From NCBI RefSeq assembly GCF_014195445.1, contig NZ_JACIBT010000001.1, positions 620,001 through 684,000 on the forward strand: DNA of 64,000 nt, given 5' to 3'. A model generated the notes under the pieces. It saw only the letters and a list, made by a program, of their open reading frames with translations, was not told the DNA's origin and made no database searches. Positions 1 through 8,090 of the stretch are shown here, in pieces; position 1 is the stretch's first letter; the number at the start of each line of letters is the position of its first letter. The stretch comes from Garicola koreensis. GTDB lineage: Bacteria; Actinomycetota; Actinomycetes; Actinomycetales; Micrococcaceae. The position numbers were made by a program, and so were the translations under genes.

Positions 1-75
1 CTGGGTGATGTGACGATGCGGCCCCTGACCAAGCGGCTGCGCTCCAATGAACGCGCACGCGGACGACGCCGCTGA
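1..75 (+). CDS. 3' end of an upstream gene (partial)
   Basis: The frame is open from the first base to a TGA at 73-75, giving 24 residues that end in a very basic tail (RLRSNERARGRRR). A terminal Arg-rich tail of this kind is common in actinobacterial membrane or nucleic-acid-binding proteins. The fragment is too short to name, and it could be a chance open frame. Confidence 0.35.
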   Translation: MGDVTMRPLTKRLRSNERARGRRR

Positions 76-154
76 CTGCGGTGTGGCCGCGGACGCAGCC
101 CAACCAGCGGTAGTGTGCCATCAGAACGAGAAGCGAGGGCAGAGGAGAGTTGCG

Positions 155-622
155 ATGCCAGACAGTGCGACCCCACAGAGTACGACCACACAGAGTGCCA
201 CGAACGGTTCGGACGCGTCATCAGAGAGCGTCAGCACCTTCGTCGCCGCCTCAGGATTCGTCATCGACGAGGTCAGCGAGACGCGCCTGAGCGGTCATGT
301 GGAGCTCGGCGAAGAACACTTCACCCCGTGGGGCGTGGTCCATGGCGGGGTCTATACCACCATTGTTGAAACAGCGGGCAGTGTCGCCGCCAGCCACGCC
401 GTCCAGGCGCGCAACCAGTTCGCCATGGGCGTGCACAACGCCACCGACTTCCTGCGAGCCTCCACCGGCGGGCAAGCATCCGTCACTGCAGAAGCCCTCC
501 AGCAGGGGCGCACCCAGCAGCTGTGGCTGGTGGTCATCACCGACGACGAAACAGCCAAAGTGCTGGCGCGCGGTCAGCTGCGGCTGCAGAATGTCGGACT
601 GCCGGAATCGGCACAGCAGTGA
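155..622 (+). CDS. PaaI-type hotdog-fold acyl-CoA thioesterase
   Basis: A 155-residue protein with a Ser/Thr-rich N-terminus (about 1-30) and then one hotdog domain. The motif WGVVHGGVYTTIVE (about 59-72) is the PaaI/4-hydroxybenzoyl-CoA thioesterase signature, with HGG at 63-65 and the likely catalytic Glu72. Such enzymes hydrolyse acyl- or aryl-CoA thioesters in the cytoplasm; the substrate cannot be read from sequence. I chose the ATG at 155 because AGAGGAGAG lies 6 bases upstream. A start at 47 in the same frame would add 36 low-complexity residues and overlap the upstream gene. The gene converges with the transporter gene that follows. Confidence 0.8.
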   Translation: MPDSATPQSTTTQSATNGSDASSESVSTFVAASGFVIDEVSETRLSGHVELGEEHFTPWGVVHGGVYTTIVETAGSVAASHAVQARNQFAMGVHNATDFLRASTGGQASVTAEALQQGRTQQLWLVVITDDETAKVLARGQLRLQNVGLPESAQQ

Positions 623-688
623 CGACGTCGACGCGGCCGGCCCACCACTGGTGGTGACACGTGGACGGCGCCCGCTTTCGCCGGAGTC

Positions 689-1572
689 TCAGTGCTCGCC
701 GGCTTGCACCGGCTGAGCAGCGGCAGCACGCCCACGTACCAGGTACCCGAAGCCCAGGGCGATAAAAAACATCAGCACCCCGTACACCGCCGCCGGCAGG
801 CTCAGCTCGACCGAGCCCATCACCGTCTGAGCGATCACGATCGCCAGCGTCGCATTGTGGATGCCGATCTCGAAGGAAGACGCGAGGGCCTGTCGCGGTT
901 CGATCCCGAACCCTCTGGGGGCCCAAAAGCCCACTGCAAGGCTGAGAAGACAGAACAGCACAGTGATGGCGATCAGACGCGGCCCGTCCTCCACGAGAAT
1001 GTCCCAGTTCGTGACCACCGCACCCGCGATGACCACTGCCAGCACAATGACGGAGGCGATCCGCACTGGTCGGTCCATCGCTGCGGCGAACTGGCGCCAG
1101 GTGCGGCGGATCAGCATGCCGGCCAGCACCGGCAGCAGCACGATGGCGAACACCTCAATGGTCTTCGCCCATTGCAGGCCCAGCTGGTCGTCGAAGGGGT
1201 CGAAGACCCAGATCGCCAGGTTCGTGATCAGCGGCAGGGTCACCACCGCGATGACTGAGTTGATGGCAGTGAGCGAAATGTTCAGCGCCACGTCGCCGCC
1301 GAAGAGGTGACTGAACAGGTTCGCCGAGCTGCCACCGGGTGATGCTGCGAGCATCATCATCCCCACCGCCAGCACCGGTGACAGGTCGAAGAGCAGCACG
1401 AGCCCGAAACAGACCATGGGCAGCACGATCAGCTGAGCCCCCAGCGCAACCAGAACCGCCTTGGGGTGCTTGCCCACTCGCGTGAAATCGCTGACGGTCA
1501 GGCTCAGCCCTAGCCGAACATGATGATTCCCAACGCAATGGGCAGCCCGAAGGTGGTCAATGCTGAATCCAT
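689..1572 (-). pseudogene. Bile acid:sodium symporter (BASS) family transporter, frameshifted
   Basis: The longest open stretch (689-1477) encodes about 262 residues with many membrane segments and the BASS motif FEIGIHNATLA (E-x-G-x-x-N). The missing N-terminus lies upstream in another frame: ATG at 1572 after AGAAGGG, reading MDSALTTFGLPIALGIIMFG and then TAG at 1510-1512. One extra base near 1511-1513 would restore MFGLGLSLTVSDFTRV, the normal BASS first-helix motif. The gene thus carries a one-base deletion, or the assembly has an error there. The family couples sodium to uptake of organic anions. A restart at GTG 1477 would lose the first transmembrane helix, so I infer non-function if the shift is real. 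It follows the FAD dehydrogenase gene by 52 bp on the same strand. Confidence 0.75.
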
Positions 1573-1624
1573 GATGGATGCCCTTCTCTGAGTGCTGGTG
1601 AGGAGCTGGCAGTGAGAACCTGAG

Positions 1625-3322
1625 TCATCCGGCGGTTGCTGCGGCGTGGCGCCCGGCGGCGCGGCCGGAGAACATGCACCCGCCCAGGAACGTACCCTCC
1701 AGTGCGTTGTAGCCGTGCACTCCGCCGCCGCCGAATCCAGCGACCTCACCGGCTGCATAGAGGCCGTCGATGGCTTCGCCGTCGTCGTCGAGCACCCTGG
1801 AATCTAAGTCGGTCTGGATACCGCCGAGGCTCTTGCGGGTCAGGACGTGGAGCTTCACCCCGATCAGCGGCCCGTGTGCCGGGTCCAGAATCTTATGCGG
1901 TGCGGCAGTGCGGCCCAGCCGTTCGCCCAGGGACCTGCGTGCGTTGTGGATGGCCATCACCTGCGCATCCTTGGCGTAGGGATTGTCCATCTGCAGGTCG
2001 CGGGCACGGATCTGGGCCCGGATCGTTGCCGGATCAAGCGGAGGTGCCTCATCGGCCAGGCTGTTCATCCCCTCAACCAGCTCCTCCAGGGTGTTGGCGA
2101 CGACGAAATCGGCTCCGTGGGTCTTGAAGGCCTCCACAGGATCGGTGGCGTCACGGCCCAAGAGCCGCTGGCGGATGAACTCGCGCTTGCTGCGTTCGGT
2201 GATGTCGGGGTTCTGCTCTGAGCCCGAGAGCGCAAACTCCTTGCGCGCTATGGACTGGGTGGCGATGAACCAGGAATGGTCATACTCAGCGATCTCCGCA
2301 CTGGTGCGCAGATGCTTCAGCGTTCCCATCGTGTCGAAACCGGGCAGATAGGGCTCGGGCAGCCGCCGACCGAGGGCGTCGAACCACATGGAGGAGGGCC
2401 CGGGGAGGATGCGCACGGCGTGCTCCGGCCACACCGGATCCCAGTTCTTCACCCCTTCCACGTAGTGCCACATGCGGTCCCGGTTCACCAGCCGGGCACC
2501 AGCGTCGCCGGCGATGTCCAGCATGCGTCCGTCCACGTGCTCGGGGACGCCGGTGAGCATACTGCGCGGCGGTCTTCCCAGGCGGGCGGGCCAGTGTCTG
2601 CGCACCATCTGGTGATCGCCTCCGATCCCGCCGGTGGTCACGATCACCGCCGAGACTTCGAAGTCGAACTGGCCCGTCACTTCACGGCTGGAGGCCGCCC
2701 CACGGGATGCGTCATCCTCAGCCAGCACACTGCCGCGCACCCCTTGGACCCGGCCCGCACTGATGACCAGCTCATCGACCCGATGCCGGTGGTAGAAGTC
2801 CAGGAGGCCCGCGTCCACGGCTCGATGGGCAGATTCGACGAAAGGACCAACCACACCGGTGCCGGTCCCCCACGCCACGTGGAAACGCGGAACGGAATTG
2901 CCGTGGCCCTCAGCGCTGAAACTGCCGCGCTCCGCCCAGCCGACGGTCGGCAGAAAACTGATGCCGTGGGAGGCCAGCCAGGAGCGCTTCTCACCGGCCG
3001 CGAAGTCGACGTAGGCCCGCGCCCACCGCACCGCCCAAGAATCCTCATCATCCAGACGGTCGAATGCTGCACTGGCCTGCCAGTCGTTCCACGCCAGTTC
3101 CGCAGAGTCGCGGATGCGCAGGCGTCGCTGTTCGGGGCTGTTGACCAGGAACAGGCCGCCGAAGGACCAGAAGGCCTGACCGCCGATGTTGTGTGCATTC
3201 TCCTGGTCCAGGATGGCAACCCGTTTGCCGGCGGTGGTGAGTTCGTGGGCGGCAACGAGCCCGGCGAGGCCAGCACCGATGATCAGCACATCGCAGCGAG
3301 GTGAGTCGGACATATCAATCAT
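1625..3322 (-). CDS. FAD-binding dehydrogenase (COG3573/KstD-like flavoprotein)
   Basis: About 565 residues. The N-terminal Rossmann motif DVLIIGAGLAGLVAAHE (near 11-27) binds FAD. The C-terminal GLYAAGEVAGFGGGG and GTFLGGCMFSGRAAGR segments close the FAD site as in the fumarate reductase/3-ketosteroid dehydrogenase superfamily. The whole pattern matches the predicted FAD-binding dehydrogenases of COG3573, whose substrate is unknown. Two close ATGs are possible, 3322 and 3313, and neither has a strong ribosome site. The region upstream to the divergent ABC transporter gene carries two inverted repeats. It probably forms a unit with the BASS transporter gene, which would suggest uptake and oxidation of one organic compound; that is inference. 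Confidence 0.8.
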   Translation of the reverse strand: MIDMSDSPRCDVLIIGAGLAGLVAAHELTTAGKRVAILDQENAHNIGGQAFWSFGGLFLVNSPEQRRLRIRDSAELAWNDWQASAAFDRLDDEDSWAVRWARAYVDFAAGEKRSWLASHGISFLPTVGWAERGSFSAEGHGNSVPRFHVAWGTGTGVVGPFVESAHRAVDAGLLDFYHRHRVDELVISAGRVQGVRGSVLAEDDASRGAASSREVTGQFDFEVSAVIVTTGGIGGDHQMVRRHWPARLGRPPRSMLTGVPEHVDGRMLDIAGDAGARLVNRDRMWHYVEGVKNWDPVWPEHAVRILPGPSSMWFDALGRRLPEPYLPGFDTMGTLKHLRTSAEIAEYDHSWFIATQSIARKEFALSGSEQNPDITERSKREFIRQRLLGRDATDPVEAFKTHGADFVVANTLEELVEGMNSLADEAPPLDPATIRAQIRARDLQMDNPYAKDAQVMAIHNARRSLGERLGRTAAPHKILDPAHGPLIGVKLHVLTRKSLGGIQTDLDSRVLDDDGEAIDGLYAAGEVAGFGGGGVHGYNALEGTFLGGCMFSGRAAGRHAAATAG

Positions 3323-3353
3323 CGCCGTTCGGGGTCGGGCGTCGGCGTACTCA

Positions 3354-3369
3354 GTTACCTGAGAGTAAC
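3354..3369. promoter_or_regulatory. Inverted repeat in divergent intergenic region
   Basis: Perfect arms GTTAC and GTAAC separated by CTGAGA, 32 bases upstream of the FAD dehydrogenase start. The size and position suit a repressor operator, but no regulator gene is nearby and the site is not recognised. Confidence 0.35.
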
Positions 3370-3445
3370 AGATGTGCACGCCTACCGCGCTGGGGGTGGA
3401 AGCAGCCCTGATCAGCAGATGCTGGAGGCTTGGGTCGCCGCTACT

Positions 3446-3460
3446 TCTACGCTGTGTAGA
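3446..3460. promoter_or_regulatory. Inverted repeat upstream of ABC exporter
   Basis: Perfect arms TCTAC and GTAGA around GCTGT, followed 6 bases later by the TAGACT -10 box of the exporter. It lies in the -35 to spacer region of that promoter, so a bound protein would block RNA polymerase. Function is inferred from position only. Confidence 0.35.
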
Positions 3461-3466
3461 AAACGG

Positions 3467-3472
3467 TAGACT
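3467..3472 (+). promoter_or_regulatory. -10 box (TAGACT) of leaderless ABC exporter transcript
   Basis: TAGACT ends 6 bases before the GTG at 3479, so the expected transcription start coincides with the start codon. No ribosome-binding site is present, which fits a leaderless mRNA. Confidence 0.5.
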
Positions 3473-3478
3473 GGTCGG

Positions 3479-4480
3479 GTGTCCCAGCAACCCCTGTGTC
3501 TCAGTCTGCGCCAGGTGCGCTACGCCGTCGGTTCGGCGCGCAGCGCCGGCGGTGTCACCGAGATCCTCTCCGGCGTGGACGTCACCGCCCAACCGGGCCA
3601 GGTGACGGTGATCATCGGGCCCAACGGTGCCGGTAAGACCACCACGCTCAACTGCGCCCAGGGACTCCTGCGCCCCTCAGCCGGCACTGTTGAGCTGCTG
3701 GGCGAGGACCCCTACCGAGCCGGAGCCGACCTGCGTGCCCGGGTCGGGGTGATGCTGCAGGACGGCGGGCTGCCCCAGGCCGTGCCGCCGGCCGTTCTGC
3801 TCAAGCACGTCTCGAGGCTCCATCAGAACCCGTGGCCGCTGGATGACCTGGTCGACCGCCTGGACATGTCCGATTTCCTCACCACTGGAATCCGCCGGCT
3901 CTCCGGAGGGCAGAAGCAGCGCGTCGCCCTGGCCGCCGCACTGATCGGCGATCCGGAGGTCGTCTTCCTCGACGAGCCCTCCGCCGGCCTGGACCCCCAG
4001 TCGCGGCAGGTGGTCTTCGACCTGATCGAGCAGCTGCGCGACCAGGGCCGCGGCATTGTGCTCACCACCCATCTGCTGGAGGAAGCCCAACGCTTGGCCG
4101 ACACCGTCTTCATCCTCAAAGACGGCCTCGTGGTCCGTCACGGCACCGTGGCCGAACTCACCGCAGCACACGACGGCGCACACGACGACGCCCAGAACGG
4201 CACTACGGGGCAGCGCGCAGACGGCCCGGCGCGCAGGCTGGTGTTCGTCTCCCCGCGCAGGCTCACCCCTGAGGAGCTGCACGCCGCGCCGCTGCCCGTG
4301 CAGCTTGACGGGGCAGGCGCCAATCAGGCCGGCGCCCGGTGGGCGGTCAGCGACATTGCTGATCCGGCCGACTTCGGCAGCCTCAGCTCCTGGTGGCAGC
4401 ACATCGGGCTGATGCCCTCAGAGATCACCTTCGAGTCCCGCACCCTTGAGGACGTCTTTTGGGAGGTGTCCGCACCGTGA
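3479..4480 (+). CDS. ABC exporter ATP-binding protein (DrrA/CcmA-like)
   Basis: A 333-residue nucleotide-binding subunit. Walker A GPNGAGKT is at about 47-54, the signature LSGGQKQR follows mid-protein, and VVFLDEPSAGLDP gives Walker B. About 100 C-terminal residues follow the ATPase, as in the DrrA group of ABC-2 exporters. It pairs with the next gene, whose GTG overlaps its TGA by 4 bp (GTGA), so the two are translationally coupled. The GTG start is set by a TAGACT -10 box 6 bases upstream. Downstream ctaA suggests a role linked to heme or cytochrome oxidase assembly, a gene arrangement also seen in other actinobacteria. The exported substrate is unknown. Confidence 0.85.
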   Translation: MSQQPLCLSLRQVRYAVGSARSAGGVTEILSGVDVTAQPGQVTVIIGPNGAGKTTTLNCAQGLLRPSAGTVELLGEDPYRAGADLRARVGVMLQDGGLPQAVPPAVLLKHVSRLHQNPWPLDDLVDRLDMSDFLTTGIRRLSGGQKQRVALAAALIGDPEVVFLDEPSAGLDPQSRQVVFDLIEQLRDQGRGIVLTTHLLEEAQRLADTVFILKDGLVVRHGTVAELTAAHDGAHDDAQNGTTGQRADGPARRLVFVSPRRLTPEELHAAPLPVQLDGAGANQAGARWAVSDIADPADFGSLSSWWQHIGLMPSEITFESRTLEDVFWEVSAP

Positions 4481-5244
4481 GCGAGCTGACCTCGGCCAGT
4501 CCCCGACCCCGCTCCCGACCAGCGCCTGCGCTGCAGCGGGTACTGGCCCACGGCCGCTACGAGACCCGCAATACGCTGCGCAACGGCGAGCAGCTGCTGG
4601 TCACCCTCATCCTGCCGCTGCTGGTGCTGATCGGGGTGCACCGACTGGACCTGATCAGCAGTGCCACCGGAGGCATCGACGCCCTGGTCCCCGGCGTACT
4701 GGCACTGGCGGTGATGGCCTCGGCCTTCACCGGTCAGGGAATCGCCACCGGCTTCGACCGCCAGTACGGGGTGCTGGCCTACCTGGCCACCACTCCCCTG
4801 GGCCCCACCGGCCTGATCCTCGGCAAAGCCGTGGCCGTGCTCAGCGTCATCATGGTGCAGCTGGTGGTGCTCGGCGCCGCCGGCCTCACCCTGGGCTGGT
4901 CGCCGGACCCGCTGGGCCTGGTCTGGCTGCTGGCCGTCCTGGTGCTGGGAGCTGCGGCCTTCACCGCACTGGGCCTGCTGCTGGCGGGCACCGTACGGGC
5001 AGAGGCCACCCTGGCGGTCACCAATGTGGCCTGGGTGCTGCTGGGTGCCGCCGGCGGCACGATCTTCGCACTGGATCATCAGGGCCCCGGGGTGCTGCTT
5101 CTGCTGCTGCCCTCAGCGGCCCTGGGTGAGGCCGCCCGCGCTGCCGCCGCTGACGGGGTCTTCGCCGTCGTGCCCGTTCTTATTCTCGCGAGCTGGGCCG
5201 TGCTCGCGCTGCTAGCTGCCCGCCGCTGGTTCCGGTGGAGATAG
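4477..5244 (+). CDS. ABC-2 type exporter permease
   Basis: A 255-residue membrane protein with about six hydrophobic segments (for example LLVTLILPLLVLIGV and LAVLVLGAAAFTALGLLLAG) and a basic cytoplasmic N-terminus. It is the membrane partner of the preceding ATPase; one ATPase and one permease would assemble as a dimer of each. The GTG at 4477 overlaps the upstream stop by 4 bp. An in-frame TTG at 4459 is less likely. Its TAG at 5242-5244 lies inside the ribosome site of ctaA, so the three genes form one operon. Confidence 0.82.
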   Translation: MSELTSASPRPRSRPAPALQRVLAHGRYETRNTLRNGEQLLVTLILPLLVLIGVHRLDLISSATGGIDALVPGVLALAVMASAFTGQGIATGFDRQYGVLAYLATTPLGPTGLILGKAVAVLSVIMVQLVVLGAAGLTLGWSPDPLGLVWLLAVLVLGAAAFTALGLLLAGTVRAEATLAVTNVAWVLLGAAGGTIFALDHQGPGVLLLLLPSAALGEAARAAAADGVFAVVPVLILASWAVLALLAARRWFRWR

Positions 5245-5252
5245 GTGACCTG

Positions 5253-6233
5253 ATGATTTCGAAGCTTCCCACCCGCATTACCACCGCCACCAAGGTGCTT
5301 GCCTGGGCGACGCTGATCTCCAATATCGGCATCATCCTCACCGGCGGTGCGGTGCGGCTGACGGCCTCCGGGCTGGGCTGCCCCGAGTGGCCGCGATGCA
5401 CCGCTGAGTCCTGGGTGAATACACCCGAGATGGGGGTCCACGGGGTCATTGAGTTCGGAAACCGACTGCTGACCTATGTGCTGATCGCCATCAGTGTGGC
5501 GATGTTCCTGGCGGTGGTGCGGCTGTGGCGCACCCACCGGTCGCTGGTGATCTACTCCCTCGTCATCGGGTTCGGCATCCCGCTGCAGGGTGTCATCGGC
5601 GGCATCACCGTCTGGACCGATCTGAACCCGTGGGTGGTCGGGCTGCACTTCATCCTCTCCGCGGGGCTGGTCATGGTCGCGACGATGCTGCGCAACCGCG
5701 TCGCCCTGGAGCTGAAGCACCAGGGAACCCCAGGCAAACCCCTGGTCGACGGCGAACGCGATGCCGTGACGACCGGTTTGACCCCCATCATCCTCCTGGC
5801 CGGATGGGCCGCCGTGGTCCTGGGAACCATCGTCACCGGCACCGGCCCCCACGCTGGAGACCCGGGCTCACCGCGGCATGAGTTCACCCCCGAGCTGGTC
5901 ACCCGGCTGCACGTAGTGCCGGTCTACATTCTCTGCGCGGCTGCCATCGTCATCGTGATCCGCCAGCGCAGACTCGCCGCCTCACCCGCGCAGCAGCGGG
6001 CCGGCTGGTTCTTAGTGACGGTGATCGTGTTCCAGGCAGCCCTAGGCTACGTCCAGCACCTGACCGGTCTTCCGATTCTGCTGGTGGGCCTGCACATGCT
6101 CGGCGCAGCTCTGACGATCGTCGCCAGCATCGGCGTCCATGATCGCTACCGCAGCCGCTACACCACCCGCGGGCTCACCACTGAATCTGGTCTGGCTCAG
6201 CCGCGCACAACCGAGCCCCGCGCCACGGTCTAA
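5253..6233 (+). CDS. ctaA: Heme A synthase, COX15/CtaA family
   Basis: A 326-residue membrane protein with about eight helices that converts heme O to heme A for aa3-type cytochrome oxidase. The signature GGAVRLTASGLGCPEWPRC follows the first helix. Heme-ligand histidines appear in GLHFILS, RLHVVPVY and GLHMLGA. At the fourth expected site (IEFxHR in Bacillus CtaA) this protein reads IEFGNRL, with Asn in place of His. I chose the ATG at 5253 because AGGTGA lies 4 bases upstream; a GTG at 5235 is in frame. It is the last gene of the ABC exporter operon. Its stop codon overlaps the stop of the convergent YVTN gene. Confidence 0.88.
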   Translation: MISKLPTRITTATKVLAWATLISNIGIILTGGAVRLTASGLGCPEWPRCTAESWVNTPEMGVHGVIEFGNRLLTYVLIAISVAMFLAVVRLWRTHRSLVIYSLVIGFGIPLQGVIGGITVWTDLNPWVVGLHFILSAGLVMVATMLRNRVALELKHQGTPGKPLVDGERDAVTTGLTPIILLAGWAAVVLGTIVTGTGPHAGDPGSPRHEFTPELVTRLHVVPVYILCAAAIVIVIRQRRLAASPAQQRAGWFLVTVIVFQAALGYVQHLTGLPILLVGLHMLGAALTIVASIGVHDRYRSRYTTRGLTTESGLAQPRTTEPRATV

Positions 6234-7528
6234 CGCTGCGCCGTGTGGTCGTCGTAGATGTTCAGCGACCCCGCATAGCTGGCGACCCACACTGAGCCGG
6301 TGGGCTCATCGTAGGTCACTCCGATCGGCTGGGGGTCAGTGGCCTGCCGGTCGATCTCCTCCAGCGTTTCGGCGTCGAACTTGGAGACCGTGTCCTCGTG
6401 GTAGTTGACCACATACAGCGCCGTGCCGTCGGCGGAGATGTCCATAGTGCGCGGCTCCCGGCCGGTGCTGGTTGAGTCGATCACCTCATTGGTCTCGGTG
6501 TCGAAGGCCACCAGCAGGTCAGACCAGGCGAACGTCACGTAGAGGACCTCGGAGTCCGGGGAGAGCACCAGGTGCCGGGGGAACTCACCGGCGCTGTAGA
6601 TGACCTCTCCCTCACCGGACTCGAGATCCACCTCCCACAGCTCATTGGCATACATTGCGGTCACGTAGACGGTCTCGTTGTCCGGCATAGCAGCGATTCC
6701 GCGCGGCTGAGAGCTCAGCGGCACCCGCATCTCCTCCTCGCCGGTCTCGGTGTCGATCACCGAGAGGTCAAAGTCGCACCAGTTGGTCACCAGCAGCCGC
6801 GACTCATCCGGGGTCAGCGCCACAAACTTCGGCACCCGGCCGACCTCGATGAACTGGTCCCAGTCCTGGGCCTCGGCGCTGTACCGGTAGACCGCACTGG
6901 GCGCCATCGCGTCGCCGTTGCGGCAGTCGTCGAACGCCTCGGCGCCCATATCCTCCAGGCGGTACTGGGAGACATAGGCGTATTCGCCGTCCTCAGTCCA
7001 CACCGCCTCCACCGGCGCTCCGGAGACCGTCTGCGGGTAGCCCTCGACGCCGAACTCCTCGGGACTGATCGTATCGGGAAGCTCCTGGACCAGTTCCTGA
7101 GACTCGGTGTCGTAGAGCGTGACCGTGTTCTGGTACATCATGTTGTTGGCGATCGCCAGACCGTGGCCGTTGGAGACGATGGATTTCGGTGAAATCGCCG
7201 GCTCGGAGATCGTGGTCTCCGGGGTCATCGTGGTGGTGTTCGCCGCCGGCCACTCGGGCTGCGCGTCATCAGACTCGGCTGCCTCATCTGGCTGGTCCGT
7301 GCTCTCAGTCTCCGCAGATTCATCGCCCGGATCCTCAGCCGCAGTCTCACCGTCGGGGTCCTGCTCATCCAGGGTGGGGCCGGGGATGGTGCCGCTTTCG
7401 GTGCCCTGACCGGCATCCTCGGGCACCGGGTCCGCGCCGCAGGCGCTGACGGCGAGCAGCACCGCCAGCGAGGCGATGGGCCAAGACGTACGACGTCGGG
7501 TGGTGGAGTGTTGTGCCAGGGTATTCAC
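6230..7528 (-). CDS. Lipoprotein with YVTN-type beta-propeller
   Basis: A 432-residue secreted protein. The N-terminus has a basic stretch (TTRRRTSW), a hydrophobic core and the lipobox LAVSAC with Cys30, so the mature protein should be lipid-anchored outside the membrane. Residues about 35-105 are an acidic Asp/Glu/Pro/Ser-rich linker. The rest carries repeated blades such as SVIDTETGEE and VAFDTETNEVIDS, typical of YVTN/40-residue propellers that bind proteins or surface ligands. It starts at GTG 7528 with AAGAGG close upstream. The gene overlaps the ctaA stop by 4 bp in convergent orientation. The specific function is unknown. Confidence 0.75.
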   Translation of the reverse strand: MNTLAQHSTTRRRTSWPIASLAVLLAVSACGADPVPEDAGQGTESGTIPGPTLDEQDPDGETAAEDPGDESAETESTDQPDEAAESDDAQPEWPAANTTTMTPETTISEPAISPKSIVSNGHGLAIANNMMYQNTVTLYDTESQELVQELPDTISPEEFGVEGYPQTVSGAPVEAVWTEDGEYAYVSQYRLEDMGAEAFDDCRNGDAMAPSAVYRYSAEAQDWDQFIEVGRVPKFVALTPDESRLLVTNWCDFDLSVIDTETGEEEMRVPLSSQPRGIAAMPDNETVYVTAMYANELWEVDLESGEGEVIYSAGEFPRHLVLSPDSEVLYVTFAWSDLLVAFDTETNEVIDSTSTGREPRTMDISADGTALYVVNYHEDTVSKFDAETLEEIDRQATDPQPIGVTYDEPTGSVWVASYAGSLNIYDDHTAQR

Positions 7529-7540
7529 GGTCCTCTTACC

Positions 7541-7942
7541 TCACATGCGCAGCTGAACGGTTCCTGCAATTCTGTCATGCAACGGCTGTCCGTCCGGACC
7601 GACCACGACGGCGGGGATCACCAGCAGCAGCAGGGCAACGCGCGCCAGCGCCCATATGGGCCCGGGGATCCGCTGGCCGCGCACCACCTGAATGCGCACC
7701 AGGCGCTTGCCGATGCTGACCCCCAGCATGCCCACCAGGCCCACATGCATCAGGACAAAAATGCCCAGGGTCACCCACGGGTCCAAATCGAACCAGGTGG
7801 CGGAGATGACAGTGGCGATGCCCCAGTCGATGAACAGCGCCAGGATCCGGCGGCTCCAGGGGGCCAAGGACCCGGGGCCGAATGCGGGCAGGCCCAGCTC
7901 GTCGCCGGGCCAGCGGGAAGCGGGGGAATCGTCAGTGGGCAC
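7541..7942 (-). CDS. RDD family membrane protein
   Basis: About 133 residues with the RDD signature: RRILALFIDW near residue 31, then GVSIGKRLVRIQVV, and a terminal PDGQPLHDRIAGT. Three hydrophobic segments predict a small integral membrane protein. Biochemical roles of the family are mostly unsettled; some members exchange ions. The first in-frame ATG is at 7945, but TAGACT lies 6 bases before the next codon (GTG, 7942), which fits a leaderless start there. It is divergent from glnA, and a small membrane protein upstream of glnA is also found in mycobacteria. Confidence 0.75.
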   Translation of the reverse strand: MPTDDSPASRWPGDELGLPAFGPGSLAPWSRRILALFIDWGIATVISATWFDLDPWVTLGIFVLMHVGLVGMLGVSIGKRLVRIQVVRGQRIPGPIWALARVALLLLVIPAVVVGPDGQPLHDRIAGTVQLRM

Positions 7943-7948
7943 CATGTC

Positions 7949-7954
7949 AGTCTA
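7949..7954 (-). promoter_or_regulatory. -10 box (TAGACT) of RDD gene
   Basis: TAGACT on the minus strand, 6 bases before the GTG at 7942 and 3 before the ATG at 7945. No ribosome site is visible, so a leaderless start is likely. Confidence 0.45.
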
Positions 7955-7967
7955 ATCCAGCACCCGG

Positions 7968-7992
7968 TTCCGAGCAGACTGCGCACTCGGAA
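7968..7992. promoter_or_regulatory. Inverted repeat between RDD gene and glnA
   Basis: Arms TTCCGAG and CTCGGAA, 7 bp and perfect, with an 11-base spacer, about 100 bases upstream of glnA. It could be a binding site for a nitrogen regulator, but it does not match a GlnR or AmtR box that I can recognise. Confidence 0.35.
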
Positions 7993-8039
7993 ACATGCCG
8001 CAAGCGTTGGCGTGACAATCATCAGCCCTCTTCGGCGAC

Positions 8040-8045
8040 TATTCT
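8040..8045 (+). promoter_or_regulatory. Candidate -10 box of glnA
   Basis: TATTCT matches the -10 consensus in four of six positions and would give a 5' leader of about 40 bases. No convincing -35 is seen at the right distance, so an activator may be needed. Confidence 0.35.
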
Positions 8046-8090
8046 GGAGGGGTCGGTACTGAAACTCACCTGTCGAGGAGCGTTGCACGC

